Positions 9,893 to 21,781 of a stretch of DNA of 64,000 bases are shown here, in pieces; position 1 is the first letter of the stretch, and each line of letters starts with the position of its first letter. Source of the DNA: Diogma glabrata (lineage: Eukaryota; Arthropoda; Insecta; Diptera; Cylindrotomidae); assembly GCA_963693315.1 (NCBI GenBank), contig OY856188.1, forward strand, positions 246,094,938 to 246,158,937. Reading direction: 5' to 3'. Under the pieces are notes generated by a model. That model worked only from the letters and a program-made list of their open reading frames with translations. It ran no database searches and was not told the origin of the DNA. Position numbers and translations under genes: made by a program.

Positions 9893-12800
9893 AATTACTT
9901 CGGTCTGAAAGACCTAAGTATTACATTCATGAGCTCAAAGTGAAATTCTTACCCCCACTTTTTTTGACATTTCTCGACGTTTAAGGACCTCCTGATTCTA
10001 AAAAAGCAAAAAAAAAAATAATAAATGTCTATCTGTCGGCCGGCCGTCCGGCCGGCCGTCGTTACCTACGCTGCAGGGAAAACCAATGGAGGGATTTCAA
10101 AAAATTATTTTTCTAAAAATAGGTATACTCAAGGGACAGGTCCGAGAGGACGCTGTGTTCGATAACTGTACCGGAAGTGTGTCAAAAAAATCATTAAGTG
10201 TGTCAAAACAAGGAAATTTGCATATTTTTGGCTTAAAAAACGTTCATTTTAAGTGATTACGAGTAGGAATATTGAATTTGGAGAAATCTTGATGGTCGGG
10301 ATTGGTATAAGAGATCAAAAACTAGATTATTGCATTATAAGTTTGTCAAAAAAAGTTGTCAAGTGTGTCAAAAGAAAGACTTTTATTTATTTTTTTACCT
10401 AATTTTTTGGAAAAAATATAAAATTAATTGTTTGTTTGAAATGAAGTTTTATTATTATTATTGAGAATTATGGCATTATAAGTTTGTCAAGTGTGTCAAA
10501 AGAAAGATTTTTATTTTTTTTTTACCCAATTTTTTGGAAATAAGATTGTTTGTTTGAAATGAAATTTTATTATTATTATTGAGAATTATGGCATTATAAG
10601 TTTGTCAACAAAATGTTGTCAAGTGTGTCAAAAGATTTTTATTTAGTTTTTTACCCAATTTTTTGGAAAAAAAACAAATTGTTTGTTTGAAATGAAATTT
10701 TATTATTATTATTGAGAATTATGGCATTATAAGTTTGTCAAAAAATGTTGTTAAGTGTGTCAAAAGAAAAGTTTTTATTTATTTTTTACCCAATTTTTTT
10801 AGAAAAAAATAAAATTAATAGTTCGTATGACATGATATTTTATTATTATTATAGAGAATTATGGCATTATAAGTTTGTCAAAAAATGATTTCATTTAATT
10901 TTTTAGCCAGTATTTTGGGAAAAAAAATGTAGCTGTTTTTATGACGTAAATGTAATTTAAAATGAAATTGGACATGGAAATTTTTGAATTTGTTGTAGTT
11001 TTTGAAATATTTTTGGAATTTTGAAAAAGTTTGTATTTTTGATTTTGTAATAATTTTTGCAATATTTTTAGAATTTCGGCAAAAGTTTTAATTTTTGATT
11101 TTGTAAGAATTTTTGAAATATTTTTAGAATTTTGAAAAATTTTTAATTTTTGATTTTATTATAATTTTTGGAATTTTGAAAAAAGTTTGAATTTTTGATT
11201 TTGTAATAATTTTTGCAATATGTTTAGAATTTTGGAAAAGTTTCAATTTTTAAGAATTTTTGAAATATTATTGGAATTTAGAAAATATTTAAATATTTGA
11301 TTTTATTCTAATATTTGGAATATTTTTGGAATTTTGAAAAAGTTTGATTTTATTTAATTTAACAATATTTTTGGAATTTTGATTATAATTTTCCGGCAAC
11401 GTATTGATGTTTCGTGTTAGTTTTGTAAAAAATTTTTAAACAGAGATAAAATACTTGTACTTCAAAAAAGAGTTATGTTTGATGTACATCGCTGCCCAAA
11501 ACTAAAAACCATGTCCTCATAAAAGTTTTTTGCCGAAAACTATATCAAAATCCTTTACCCAGACCGAAGTCTTGATATCTCAGAGCTGTGAGATTTCAGC
11601 CCCTCCATATTTTATCTATAGCTTTAGAGACATTTACTTAATGGCTTTTGCTGACTGTAAAATGATACTATTACATTTTTTTCAAACTTTTTATATACAT
11701 ATTACTAATAAAATAAGTAAAAATACGGAGGGGCTGAAATCTCACAGCTCTGAGATATCAAGACTTCGGTCTGGGTTAAGGATTTTGATATAGTTTTCGG
11801 CAAAAAACTTTTATGAGGACAAGGTTTTTAGTTTTGGGCAGCGATGTATATCAAACACAACTCTTTGTTAAAGTACAAGTATTTTTTATCTCTGTTTAGA
11901 AATTTATTACAAAACTAACACGAAACATCAATACGTTGCCGGAAAATTATAATCAAAATTCCAAAAATATTGTTAAATTAAATAAAATCAAACTTTTTCA
12001 AAATTCCAAAAATATTCCAAATATTAGAATAAAATCAAATATTTAAATATTTTCTAAATTCCAATAATATTTCAAAAATTCTTAAAAATTGAAACTCTTT
12101 CCAAAATTCTAAACATATTGCAAAAATTATTACAAAATCAAAAATTCAAACTTTTTTCAAAATTCCAAAAATTATAATAATATCAAAAATTAAAAATTTT
12201 TCAAAATTCTAAAAATATTTCAAAAATTCTTACAAAATCAAAAGTTAAAACTTTTTCCGAAATTCTAAAAATATTGCAAAAATTATTACAAAATCAAAAA
12301 TACAAACTTTTTGAAAATTCCTAAAATTTTTCAAAAACTACAACAAATTCAAAAATTTCCATGTCCAATGTCATTTTAAATTACATTTACGTCATAAAAA
12401 CAGCTACATTTTTTTTCCCAAAATATTGGCTAAAAAATTAAATGAAATCATTTTTTGACACACTTGACATTATTTTTTGACACACTTATAATGCCATAAT
12501 TCTCAATAATAATAATAAAATTTCATTTCAAACAAACAATTTTATTTCCCAAAAATTGGGTAAAAAAAAATAAAAATCTTTCTTTTGACACACTTGACAA
12601 CACTTTTTTGACAAACTTATAACGCAATAATCTAGTTTTTGATCTCACATACCAATCCCGACCATCAAGATTTCTCCAAATTCAATGTTCCTACTCGTAA
12701 TCACTTAAAATGAACGTTTTTTAAGCCAAAAATATGCAAATTTCCTTGTTTTGACACACTTAATGATTTTTTTGACACACTTCCGGTACAGTTATCGAAC

Positions 12801-13008
12801 ACAGCGTCCTTTCGGGCCTGTCTCTTGAGTATACCAATTTTTAGAAAAAAAAATTTTTGAAATCCCTCCAGTAGTTTTCCCTGCAGCGTAGGTAATGACG
12901 GCCGGCCGGAGGTCCTAAAACGTCGAGAAATGTCAAAAAAAGTGGGGGGTAAGAATTTCACTTTGAGCTCATGAATGTAATACTTAGGTCTTTCAGACCG
13001 AAGTAATT
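9893..13008. mobile_element. Fold-back element: 1.7-kb / 1.3-kb inverted arms
   Basis: The left arm (9893 to about 11613) and right arm (about 11719 to 13008) are near-complete reverse complements around a loop of about 105 bases. The outer ends read AATTACTTCGGTCTGAAAGA and its complement. Inner ends share CAGAGCTGTGAGATTTCAGC (left) and its complement (right). No transposase is encoded in the arms or the loop. The left arm is about 430 bp longer because it carries five copies of a roughly 120-140-bp internal repeat; the right arm has about two. The arms contain a GC block with GGCCGGCC close to CTACGCTGCAGGGAAAA. Flanks show no clear target-site duplication beyond the palindromic AATT. A decayed copy of the right-arm sequence lies at 37.9-40.2 kb, so this is a dispersed family. 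Confidence 0.85.
10331..10900 (+). repeat. Tandem array inside left fold-back arm
   Basis: The landmark GCATTATAAGTTTGTCAA starts near 10331, 10472, 10591, 10724 and 10864, giving five units spaced about 119-141 bp. Each unit carries GTCAAGTGTGTCAAAAGA, a T-rich stretch, and TTTTATTATTATTATTGAGA. The mirror region of the right arm (about 12460-12630) has only about two units, so the array changed length after the inverted repeat formed. Confidence 0.8.
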
Positions 13009-14099
13009 AAATGACATTATAAAAAATCCCAGCGGCAGGTATATCCGCTAGAAATAGGTAGATTTCGGGGTCAGACGGTTTTGTGTCCAAATAAAATTAG
13101 ATAAGTCAGATTAGTTTAAATAAAAAATATAAGTAGAAACAGAATAATTCAAAAAAATTATCGAACCAAATTAAATACATTATCCGAACTAACTCCATCA
13201 ATACAATTTCGGAACAGTTTTATTTAAGTTGGTTTAAACGACTTTTAATAACATATTAAATCCACCAAAGATCAAATGAACTACGTCACAACTACAATTA
13301 TACCATCACACATAATTTATAATCAAACATTACCAAACAATTTTATTTCAAAATCATCTTTTGTTGTTGTGTTTTTTTGTTCTTATTTAATCTTTTTTCA
13401 AACGGTTACTTAGTAAAAAAAAATAAAAACAAAAGTGATTTTGATAATTTTTCTATGGTATTAAATGGGTTGATATTTTCCTTGTAAGGGTTTCATTATA
13501 ATGCTTATAAAAATGGAGCCTTTTGGGTTAGAAAGCTGAAATTTTTTGAGGCTATAGTTGAAAAGTATGTTTAAAAGCTAAGATAAATTTAAATAACATA
13601 AACTGAAACATGATGAAAGCATTGCCTTTTGCGTTTGTTTTCTTTTCAACAGCCGTAGGGTTTCAACCGTTAGACTTAAACTATTATTTTTGAAAATTTT
13701 GGAAAGATTTATATTTAGAGTACGTGAAAAAAAGTTTTCAAATATGAGCTTGGCCATTTCAGCTAGATCAAGGACAGCAAAGTTTAGTAAATTTTTAAAA
13801 CAGTTGATTTTTGAGGAACCTGAAACGTCAAAGTGGTCATCTAGATAAAAATGATAAAAAAAGGTTCAAATATTCAATATTTTAAAATTTTATTAAAATG
13901 TTATTATTCAAACGGAAGTTATAGCGCCCTAGATTATTCGACTTTTTAGGCTCTAGCCGCTTAACCAGTACCCGGATATGGCCAGTTCACGAACTTGTCC
14001 AAGATATTATTTGCCGAAACATACACAGAAAATTATTTTGGTGTAGGTCAAAAAATGCGACCGTGAGAGTGCCGCTAAATTCCGTTATACCTCATATCG
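13009..14099. other. AT-rich intergenic DNA, no gene
   Basis: No coding frame or repeat was recognised. It lies between the fold-back element and a (TA)n tract. Confidence 0.6.

Positions 14100-14185
<86 letters not shown>
14100..14185. repeat. (TA)n microsatellite, about 43 units
   Basis: Uninterrupted TA dinucleotide run of about 86 bases. Confidence 0.97.
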
Positions 14186-14188
<3 letters not shown>

Positions 14189-14389
14189 CTTATCACATAT
14201 AGTCGTTTGGCATCAAAATTTTTCCGAAATTCCGAGATGAAGCCCATTGCAATAGGTAGATTTTTATATGAAATCTACCTAAAACTATTTTCTTGTTACA
14301 GGCTTGTTTGGAGTTGATTGTAGGTTTTCTTATAAATGCTACCTGTTAAATATCACGTAATTTGGCGGGCATAACAAACTCCTAGGGTT

Positions 14390-15780
14390 CCATCTTAGAT
14401 GGAACCCAAAACCATTCAGAGTTTGCGAGTGGTCTAAAATTTCTGCAACTCTATTTGCTACGTATTGATTATAGTTCATTTGGTCGCTTTTAATCCAATA
14501 CAAAATAGTTCTTGAATCGGCTCAGAAAACAAACTTATCGATAGATCTTTTCAAACGACAGCCCAATACAGCAGCTTGGAGTTCATAACGAGGTATAGAT
14601 ACATACTTTAGTGGACAGCATTTAGTTTTCCCAATCACAAATTAAATTTCTGCATCATTGTCTTCATAAACAACTTGAAAGTAGCATAATGAAGCTAAAG
14701 CTATCTCACTAGCATCTATCCAGCAATGCAACTCAATGAACTTTATTTGTGCAGGAGAAAAGTAGCATCTGGGTACATTGAAGTCTTTCATTTTATACAG
14801 TAATTCCTAGATCACATACATAAAGTTTTGAAACTTCTTGCAAACAATAGTTTTGCAGATATGAGGAAATTTCCCAAGAATCCGAAAGGATCAAAGACCG
14901 ACATCACTAAAACCAACAACTCATGCTTAGTTAAAAATCTCTTCTTGTCGAATTTTGTTGTAACTTACATGGAAGGTGAAAGAATTTATTGATAGTTCCA
15001 AAAACATTACAAGAATTTTCCCTGTAGGACACTGTCCTCCAATGTTTATGCTCTCTTTATCATCAGATTGTCCATTCAAGAGTTTACATACTACATCCGA
15101 GTTCGAAACAAAACTCCTCAGGATAAAGCCAATTTTTTCATGAATAAATTTGACTTCTTGTGAAATACGTAGTGCCACTTCCGCATTAGTCAAACTCGAG
15201 ACGAAGTCGTCTACTTAATGGCATTCTATTATTTTCCCAACTGCTTCCGAAAACTCGTCCTTGAAATCCAGAGCATTTAAGTTCTTTACAAACTGAACAG
15301 ATGAAGGTAAACACTTAGCTCCAAAAGTCATAGATTCCATTTCGTAAACTTTTATTGGATTGCTTGTTACACCATTCCTCCAAAAAAATCGCTAAACATC
15401 AGAATCTTCTTTGCGAATTCGAACTTGCTGGAACATTTCGGCAACGTCAGCACACACTCCAACCAAACCTTCTCGGAATCTCTCTTTTCTAGACCCTTCA
15501 GCAAAACATCGTTCACTGACATTCCTAACGACTTGGCTGTAGCGTCAGAGACAACTTCCTGGTTTGTTCGGATCTACTACACCAAAATGCGGTAAGTACC
15601 ATGAGTGCTTCGATACGGAGTTCACTTCATTAACTAGCAATTTTCGAGCATATCCTTTGTCGATTAAGGCTTGAACTGCATGGCGGTAACCAATAGCGAA
15701 TTCTTCATTGTCTTTCATCTTCTTTTTTACCGTAGCTAGGCGACATTTTGCCATTTTATAACTTTCTGGAAGCTGCACAT
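14390..15780 (-). pseudogene. BEL/Pao reverse transcriptase and RNase H
   Basis: The frame begins with the family hallmark WYLPHFGVVDPNKPG (in the 15778-15545 stretch). The palm motif DVAEMFQQVRI and MTFGAKCLPSSVQF follow at about 15450-15290. The catalytic YVDD box reads stop-VDD: the Tyr codon is TAA (plus strand 15215-15217). RNase H pieces are PRYELQAAVLGCRL near 14600-14560 and ADSRTILYWIKSD near 14520-14480. Reading then ends in NQYVANRVAEILDH near 14420. At least five frame changes or stops separate these motifs. Integrase is absent. Confidence 0.85.
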
Positions 15781-15790
15781 CATTACTCTT

Positions 15791-16480
15791 TCAATGAATT
15801 CCAGTTTCATACCTGTTTGACAGTTTCTTGGTCGTTGCTTTCATTAGTGTAAGAGCAAGAATGTTATCGTTTGACTCAAAACTGGTTTTCTTCATTTCAG
15901 TTCCTTCATTATCGTTGTTGAAATAATCTCTAACTACATCTTCTAACTCCACCACTTGAGTATTGAAGACACTTTGGCAGTGGTTTTCATTTCCTGTGGC
16001 TGGATCTGCACAAAAACCATAGACAATCCATCGCAACGGTGTTTTTGCGGCAGCTGGTTCTTGATGTCTTCCACTCATGATTTTAGATGTTTGGAAGACA
16101 TGAATGTTATCTATTCCAATTAAAATTTCAGGTACAACTTGTTCTTGATCTTCAAAAGGTAAACACTTCAAACAATTATAGTTCAAACTTAGTTGGATCA
16201 CGTTCAAACTCTGAACTAGAAGTTCTAAGTTGTCGATTAGTCGCACACAATTCATTTGATAGACCTTAGCATCTGCAACCACAGCTGATATTATGATATT
16301 ACATTTTTCGGATCATTCTGTTATGGTTTTTCCTGCTAGCCATATGAGTTGGATGGTTGATGGCTCACAAGAAACACCAAGACTATTAGCTGTTTGACGA
16401 TCTATTAGCGTTAACGTTGCACCTTTGTTGAATGCAAATATCTTAATTCTTCTTGTTCGTCAGCATAAATGAACTGGAAT
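15791..16480 (-). pseudogene. BEL/Pao protease domain
   Basis: A minus-strand frame from about 16480 encodes the Pao-type aspartic protease. The active-site region reads FAFNKGATLTLID where the family has an Asp-x-Gly-Ser core, so the catalytic Asp appears replaced by Asn. A break occurs near 16310. The longest open part (16282-15791) then carries ILIGIDNIHVF, matching the family block LLIGxDN, and TPLRWIVYGFCA, matching TxLGWxVxG. The end of the frame leads into the RT linker. In intact elements this is one polyprotein with RT downstream. Confidence 0.8.
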
Positions 16481-16607
16481 ATTCTTCAGGAGAACTCTCA
16501 AGCGACTTTCCAGTTTGATGTTACATTTCAAGACTGAGTTTAAAGCAACAACGGCAGCATAAACTTCTTTGTCTTCGAAAAGTGTAGAAGATATGGAATG
16601 AACAGTT

Positions 16608-17133
16608 TCACTTGTTCAACATTATGTAAAAGTTGGTGGTGTTTTTTAGAACAGTTGGGGAAACTAAATTTGTCAGCATTGGCAGTGATGTATTCAAAAC
16701 TATTGGCATTGTTGACAAAGGAAGAGGTACTGATTGACAGGAATTTGACATTTGCGTACATCTTACAGAGACTGCAGCGGTTAACGACGGCAAAGAAACT
16801 GGATCTTTTGACGTTGAAGTCGAATCCGTCACTGATTGAATGGTAGTAACTGTGGCGGCTAGAATTGGCACTACTCCTGTGCTAGTTTCAACATTCGGCA
16901 AAGAAGTTGTTTCGTTTCTTGTTGACTTCCTCATTTCTGAGACTTCTCGTCGTGTTTCATTCCTTTCCCCTTTTATATCCCTAATTTGCGACATTAATGC
17001 TGTCAAAGTTGCTTTCATGGTTTCTGGTGCAACGATGCTAGGCGTTTGAAAATCAGCAGCTCCATTTGCGTCATCCTCTTGGGCATTGACATATGTCTGA
17101 TCATTCTCTTGCAACATTTTCCTTTTCCTCATG
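16608..17133 (-). pseudogene. BEL/Pao gag N-terminal remnant
   Basis: Frame of about 174 residues starting MRKRKMLQEND at 17133. The first third is acidic and Gln/Asn-rich. It is followed by a charged helix likely to form a coiled coil (APETMKATLTALMSQIRDIK, then a run of Glu and Arg) and a long Ser/Thr/Pro-rich stretch. The frame ends before any capsid or zinc-knuckle domain. It is assigned to gag only by its position just upstream of a BEL/Pao protease; its sequence is not diagnostic. The upstream in-frame extension to 17177 lacks a good ATG. Confidence 0.5.
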
Positions 17134-19760
17134 GTAATTTTCATAAAATTTAATAAATAATCTTGACCAAATGACAAAAATTGAATAGAAACGGAGGAAG
17201 GAAAATTAATTTGAGCTATATAAGGATTTAATTACTTAAATAATAACAGTAATCAGTATACAATTTAAAAAATAAAATAATATAATTACATTTTCTTGCG
17301 TATTTAAAAACTACTAATTCAATCAAATGTCTAACAATTAAAATGAGGAAAAAGAGACAAAATTTTAAAACATGAAAGTCAATGCTAACTTGAAATAAAT
17401 TAAATTTTGAACAAACTTCGTAACAGAAAAAATGCTTTAAAAGAAGAAATGGAGAGTAAATAAAATTTAATAAAGTTATGATTAATAACGTTTGGCCTTC
17501 TCGACAACAGAACAAGAACCAGAAGGAGGTACATACATATACTGACGCACGTTTTGGAATATAGAATGTCACCTCTTTGTTAAATTATCTTCTAGTTCAT
17601 AGAAGTCACCATCTTACTAAATAACTTTGACTTTTACAAACATTTGTGCCGATTCGGCACATTGCTGATGGCTGGTATGTTGAGTAATGCTTGTAAGAAG
17701 TTATGTGTCAAATCGGTCTCAAATGGCTTAAAAGTTAAAGTTAAATAAAACTTTTTTTACTATAAGAATAAAATGCGTACAAAGGGCTATAATTTATATT
17801 TGTTGTCATTATATATCCAAAATCTTACAGGACAGAACGAATGGTTTAGTTGACTCTAGTCATTCTGAGACTTATAAGTTTTATATAGTAAGAAACTCTT
17901 AAAATTATACATTTCAAAAATAGCTGTCAACATGATGAAAATTTCATCTCATTATAGTTATAGCTACTAAAAATTATATGTATCGATCATAATCTATTAA
18001 TAATACCAAAATCTTCGTTAAAAAATATTAAAATAGTAAATAATTAATTATTCGAACTTAATTGATTTTTTTCAGAAGGGGGAGGTTTGTTGTGTTATTT
18101 TAAAACAATCTTTTGGTAATAAATAATCTCTCCAGCTGCATCATAATCAACATTCTATGGAGAAGTTTGTGTTATGGCTGATTTTAATTTATTTTTTTTT
18201 GTATATTTATGCAAAACAAAAATGTGCTGTTTGAACTTTTCAATTAAAATTCCATCAAAGTAGTTAATATATGTTTCTATTACACTACCTTTAATACAAT
18301 ATTATTATTAACACTTACACCCTAATATTTTCTGTTTATACTTAATTATGTTTATGAAATTTCTCCCCTTTAAGCTTGTAAATTTTGTAATTTATTTTGA
18401 TACAAAACATGAAAAAAAAAATTATATATTTAAGTTTTTATAATGTAATTTATTAAAGAAAAGCACGGAAACATTATTACAAACAGAAGAATAACAAATA
18501 AATATTTTCATAATATTCAAGTTGAAATCGATTGAAAATATTTTGAGAAGTTATTTTTAGATTGTTAGTATGTTATCTAACACTAATTTAAAAATTATAG
18601 TTTTACTTTAAGTTTTATGATTATCTCGGACAACATGTGACATTTCTCAGATATAATAATTTTTTTTATGGAATTTAAAATACGGAAATAAGCATTTATC
18701 ATATTTCTTTTAGTCTAAACCGAGTTGAAATAAATTTTATCCAAATGACACAAATGCTTTACCTAATTTTTTTTTATTATTTTGATAAATGTAAAATTTT
18801 TGTTTGTTTTTTCGTGCTAAATCTAATTAAAAACAAAATTATATTTGTAAGGAAAAGTATCAGGTACAAAAATGAATATAAATTTTCTTTAAAGGTTCTT
18901 CCCATAAATTGTGTTGAATGTTCCAAAATTGCTCTGTTTTATTAATCAACTATAACCCAACAGATATCAACTTTAGCCCCATTGCACCAATGGACATTAC
19001 AGAACATGCTCTTCGGTGCTCCAAAATTGATTAAAGTGTATATTGTATTTGTCGAAAACTGTCAAACGAGCGACATTACTTTTATCAACCCAATTTTAAT
19101 TTCGTTAATGTAAATGTCATGATATGATTTTTATATTTTCGGTATCCAATCCACTTTGAGTATATAAATAGATGAATTTGAAAGCTTAACTCAAATAATT
19201 TTTTTCCTCAAATACCAAACAAAAAAACATCGAACAACCGAAAATAAAAGAAACCAAAAATATAACCAAAAACTTTTAAAAAAGTTTTATTTGTGCTTTT
19301 TTAGAAAAAAAAAACTAAATAAAATCAAAATATTCTCATGAGACGTGATTCGATTTTCTTCCGTTTTTCCACAAAACAAACTTAAGGATATTTGATTTTT
19401 CGTTTTATAAGGTTTTAAGGGTTTTTGGTTCGATATAAGTTTGATGATAATTTTTATTTAATATTTTCTTTCATTTTCTTTTTTTTTTCCTTAGTTTGGG
19501 TTCTTTAAAAGTTGGCTTTTTATTTTGTTACTTTACTTGTTTTTTAAAATAGGATAAAAAGAAAGTGGAAGAAAAAAGTCTTTGAAATGATATGTTTAGA
19601 ATTTATGTTGTGTTTTTGATACTTAAGAAGATCAATAGAAGATGTTTGACGTTTTTTGAGAATAAAGGATCAAATTTAAATTAAAAAGGAAAAAGGATGT
19701 TCTTGGTAAATATGATTTCTAAGTATTAAGTTTAAGGTTGATGGGGTAGATTTTATTATA
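17134..19760. other. AT-rich DNA, no gene
   Basis: About 2.6 kb with long A and T runs. Minus-strand frame 17228-17572 and plus-strand frame 18745-18945 are hydrophobic, AT-driven translations with no domain. No LTR of the adjacent BEL/Pao fragment was recognised. Confidence 0.6.
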
Positions 19761-19789
19761 ACAGGTCGTTCAATAAGTCCGTAGGATAA
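19761..19789 (+). repeat. Mariner terminal inverted repeat, left
   Basis: Pairs with the repeat at 21023-21051; differences include the first two bases and G/A at position 8. It lies about 38 bp outside the transposase stop. Confidence 0.9.
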
Positions 19790-19826
19790 GTAAGAAAAAA
19801 CAACATTTTGACAAAACTCGATTTTT

Positions 19827-20873
19827 TTATTCAACATAGTTGCCTTCGAGGGCGATACAACGAGTATAGCGATTTTCCAACTTTTCTATGCCACTTTTAT
19901 AGTACGATTTCTCTTTCTCGTCAAAATAGGCCTCAGTTTCAGCGATTACTTCATCATTGGACTTAAATTTCTTTCCAGCAAGCATTCTCTTGAGATCTGA
20001 AAACAGGAAAAAGTCGCTGGGGGCTAAATCTGGAGAAAATGGTGGGTGGGTAAGCAATTCAAAGCCCAATTCATTCAATTTTGCCATCGTTTTCATCGAT
20101 CTGTGACACGGTGCATTATCTTGGTGAAACAACACTTTTTTCTTTTGCAAATGTGGCCGTTTCTTTGCGATTTCAGCCTTCAATCGATCCAAAAGTTCAC
20201 AGTAATACTCGCTGTTGATGGTGGTTCCTTTTTGGAGATAGTCGATGAATATTATTCCGTTCGTATCCCAAAATACAGACGCCATCACCTTACCGGCCGA
20301 CTGTTGCGTCTTTGTTCGCTTTGGATTCGGTTCGTCGACTGCTGTCCACTCAGCTGACTGTATTTTGGATTCTGGTGTGTAATTGTGAAGCCATGTCTCA
20401 TCCATTGTCACATATCTACGATAGAATTCCCTTTTATTGCGGTTTAACAGTGCCAAAGACTCCTCCGAAGCATCGATTCGTTGTTGTTTTTGGTCGACTG
20501 TGAGCTCACGCGGCACCCAATTTGCACAGAGCTGTCGCATACCCAAATGTTCATGTAAAATGGTAAAAACACTACCATCTGCTACCTTTACAATGTCAGC
20601 TATTTCGTGCACCTTCAATTTGCGATCGTTCATAACCAATTTGTGGATTTTTTTTATGTTTTCTGGAATAATAGCCTCATTTGGGCGTCCACTGCGCTCT
20701 GCATCTTTTGTGCTGGTACGACCACATTTAAATTCAGCCATCCACTTCTCTACCATTTGTCTCGATAGAGCAGAGTTTGGATAATGTTTATCAAGCCATT
20801 GTTTGGTTTCCACTGTATTTTTTTTCATCAAAAAGCAATGCTTTATTAAAATTCGAAATTAACTTTTTTCCAT
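19827..20873 (-). pseudogene. Mariner transposase with stop at codon 5
   Basis: Cut-and-paste transposase of 348 codons when read from the ATG at 20873; Mos1 has 345. The reading is M-E-K-S-stop, then FRILIKHCFLMKKNTVETKQ, so a TAA (plus strand 20859-20861) interrupts the N-terminus. After it the frame is open to 19827. An internal ATG at 20828 would give a protein lacking about 15 N-terminal residues of the first helix-turn-helix. The catalytic triad is complete: D in MDETWLH, D in HQDNAPCH, and D in SPDLAPSD, with 34 residues between the last two (D,D34D). WVPREL stands for the usual WVPHEL. The preserved triad and single lesion suggest recent inactivation. Confidence 0.93.
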
Positions 20874-21022
20874 TTTTTTTCAAAAACAAAAGTTGCTTCA
20901 CACAAAATGCTATAACTCACGAATAAATAGTCAGATTGCTGTCAAATTTATACACGTATCGTTTGAAGGTTAGTACTAAATAAAAATCATATGGAAAAAA
21001 TTCTAGTAACGCCGTCTATGTG

Positions 21023-21051
21023 TCATCCTACGGACTTATTGAATGACCTAG
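21023..21051 (-). repeat. Mariner terminal inverted repeat, right
   Basis: Reverse-complement partner of 19761-19789, on the 5' side of the transposase. In mariners this end also contains the transposase promoter. Confidence 0.9.
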
Positions 21052-21053
21052 TA

Positions 21054-21781
21054 GGTTTAAAGTTTTTAATGAGTTGATATACTTATATAAGCCTGTTGAG
21101 AAGATAAAGTTATAATAACGTCATTTAAAAAATTAAAACGTTGTTGTTAGTATTAAAAATATTTGTTTTTTATTTTATGTCATTCTCTATGAGACTATAC
21201 CAGACTTATTTATGAATATAAATCTATGATAGAAAATATGCTAATAAAATGGTTTTACTTTAATTCAAATTAGATTTTTAAGTTTATGTAAATTACAATG
21301 TCAGAAAGATTAATCTAATGTAAAAAGTACCAGAAACTATGTAAGAATCAAAATGTTGAAGTAAATAATTTTTCTTGAATTTGCCCATTGCATGTTGTGC
21401 CTAAAATATCATGTATGGTTGAGAGGAAATGACGGATTGTTGTAGACTACTGCACACTGAATGTGGTATTTGCAGTTAATTTGTTTCTCTTTTCGTGAAA
21501 TATATTTCAGATTTTACAATTTTGAATAGTTATTGATAATATAGGAAACGGAAATTATTTCAGCTTTGAAGCGAGAGAATAATTAAGAATTCAAATTTGG
21601 AGAAATCGGGATCAATTCCGGTTGACGTTGAGATGGATACCAAAATACCAATAAATTGATTTCGAAGTTAAGTCCAAATAAATTGAAAACTAAAGAAGGG
21701 GATTCAGATAGTTTTCCACAAATTTTTTTCGTTTTCTAAAACATTGAAATTTCCATTAACAAGTGCATTTGAACATAGAAA
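21054..21781. other. Intergenic DNA, no gene
   Basis: AT-rich, with no recognised frame or repeat. It ends where the duplicated locus begins. Confidence 0.6.

Larger units (their letters stand above)
14330..17133 (-). mobile_element. BEL/Pao LTR retrotransposon, decayed internal region
   Basis: Reading down the minus strand, gag, protease, reverse transcriptase and RNase H domains follow in BEL/Pao order. The frame changes repeatedly. No integrase follows the RNase H and no LTRs were found, so this is an internal fragment. Details are given under the three parts. Confidence 0.85.
19761..21051 (-). mobile_element. Full-length mariner (mauritiana-like) DNA transposon
   Basis: 1291 bp, about the size of Mos1-type elements. 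The terminal inverted repeats agree over about 25 bases. The left end is ACAGGTCGTTCAATAAGTCC at 19761 and the right end, read inward, is CTAGGTCATTCAATAAGTCC from 21051. Each is bordered by TA (19759-19760 and 21052-21053), the expected mariner target duplication. A single transposase frame lies between on the minus strand. The paired ends and TA duplication show an insertion still intact in structure. Confidence 0.95.

Noticed and set aside
14063..14317. Tyr-Ile repeat frame
   Set aside because: Translation of the (TA)n tract.
16598..17049. Plus-strand frames opposite the BEL/Pao gag
   Set aside because: No domain; antisense to a frame with element context.
20046..20784. Plus-strand frames opposite the mariner transposase
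   Set aside because: Antisense shadows of a well-supported transposase.
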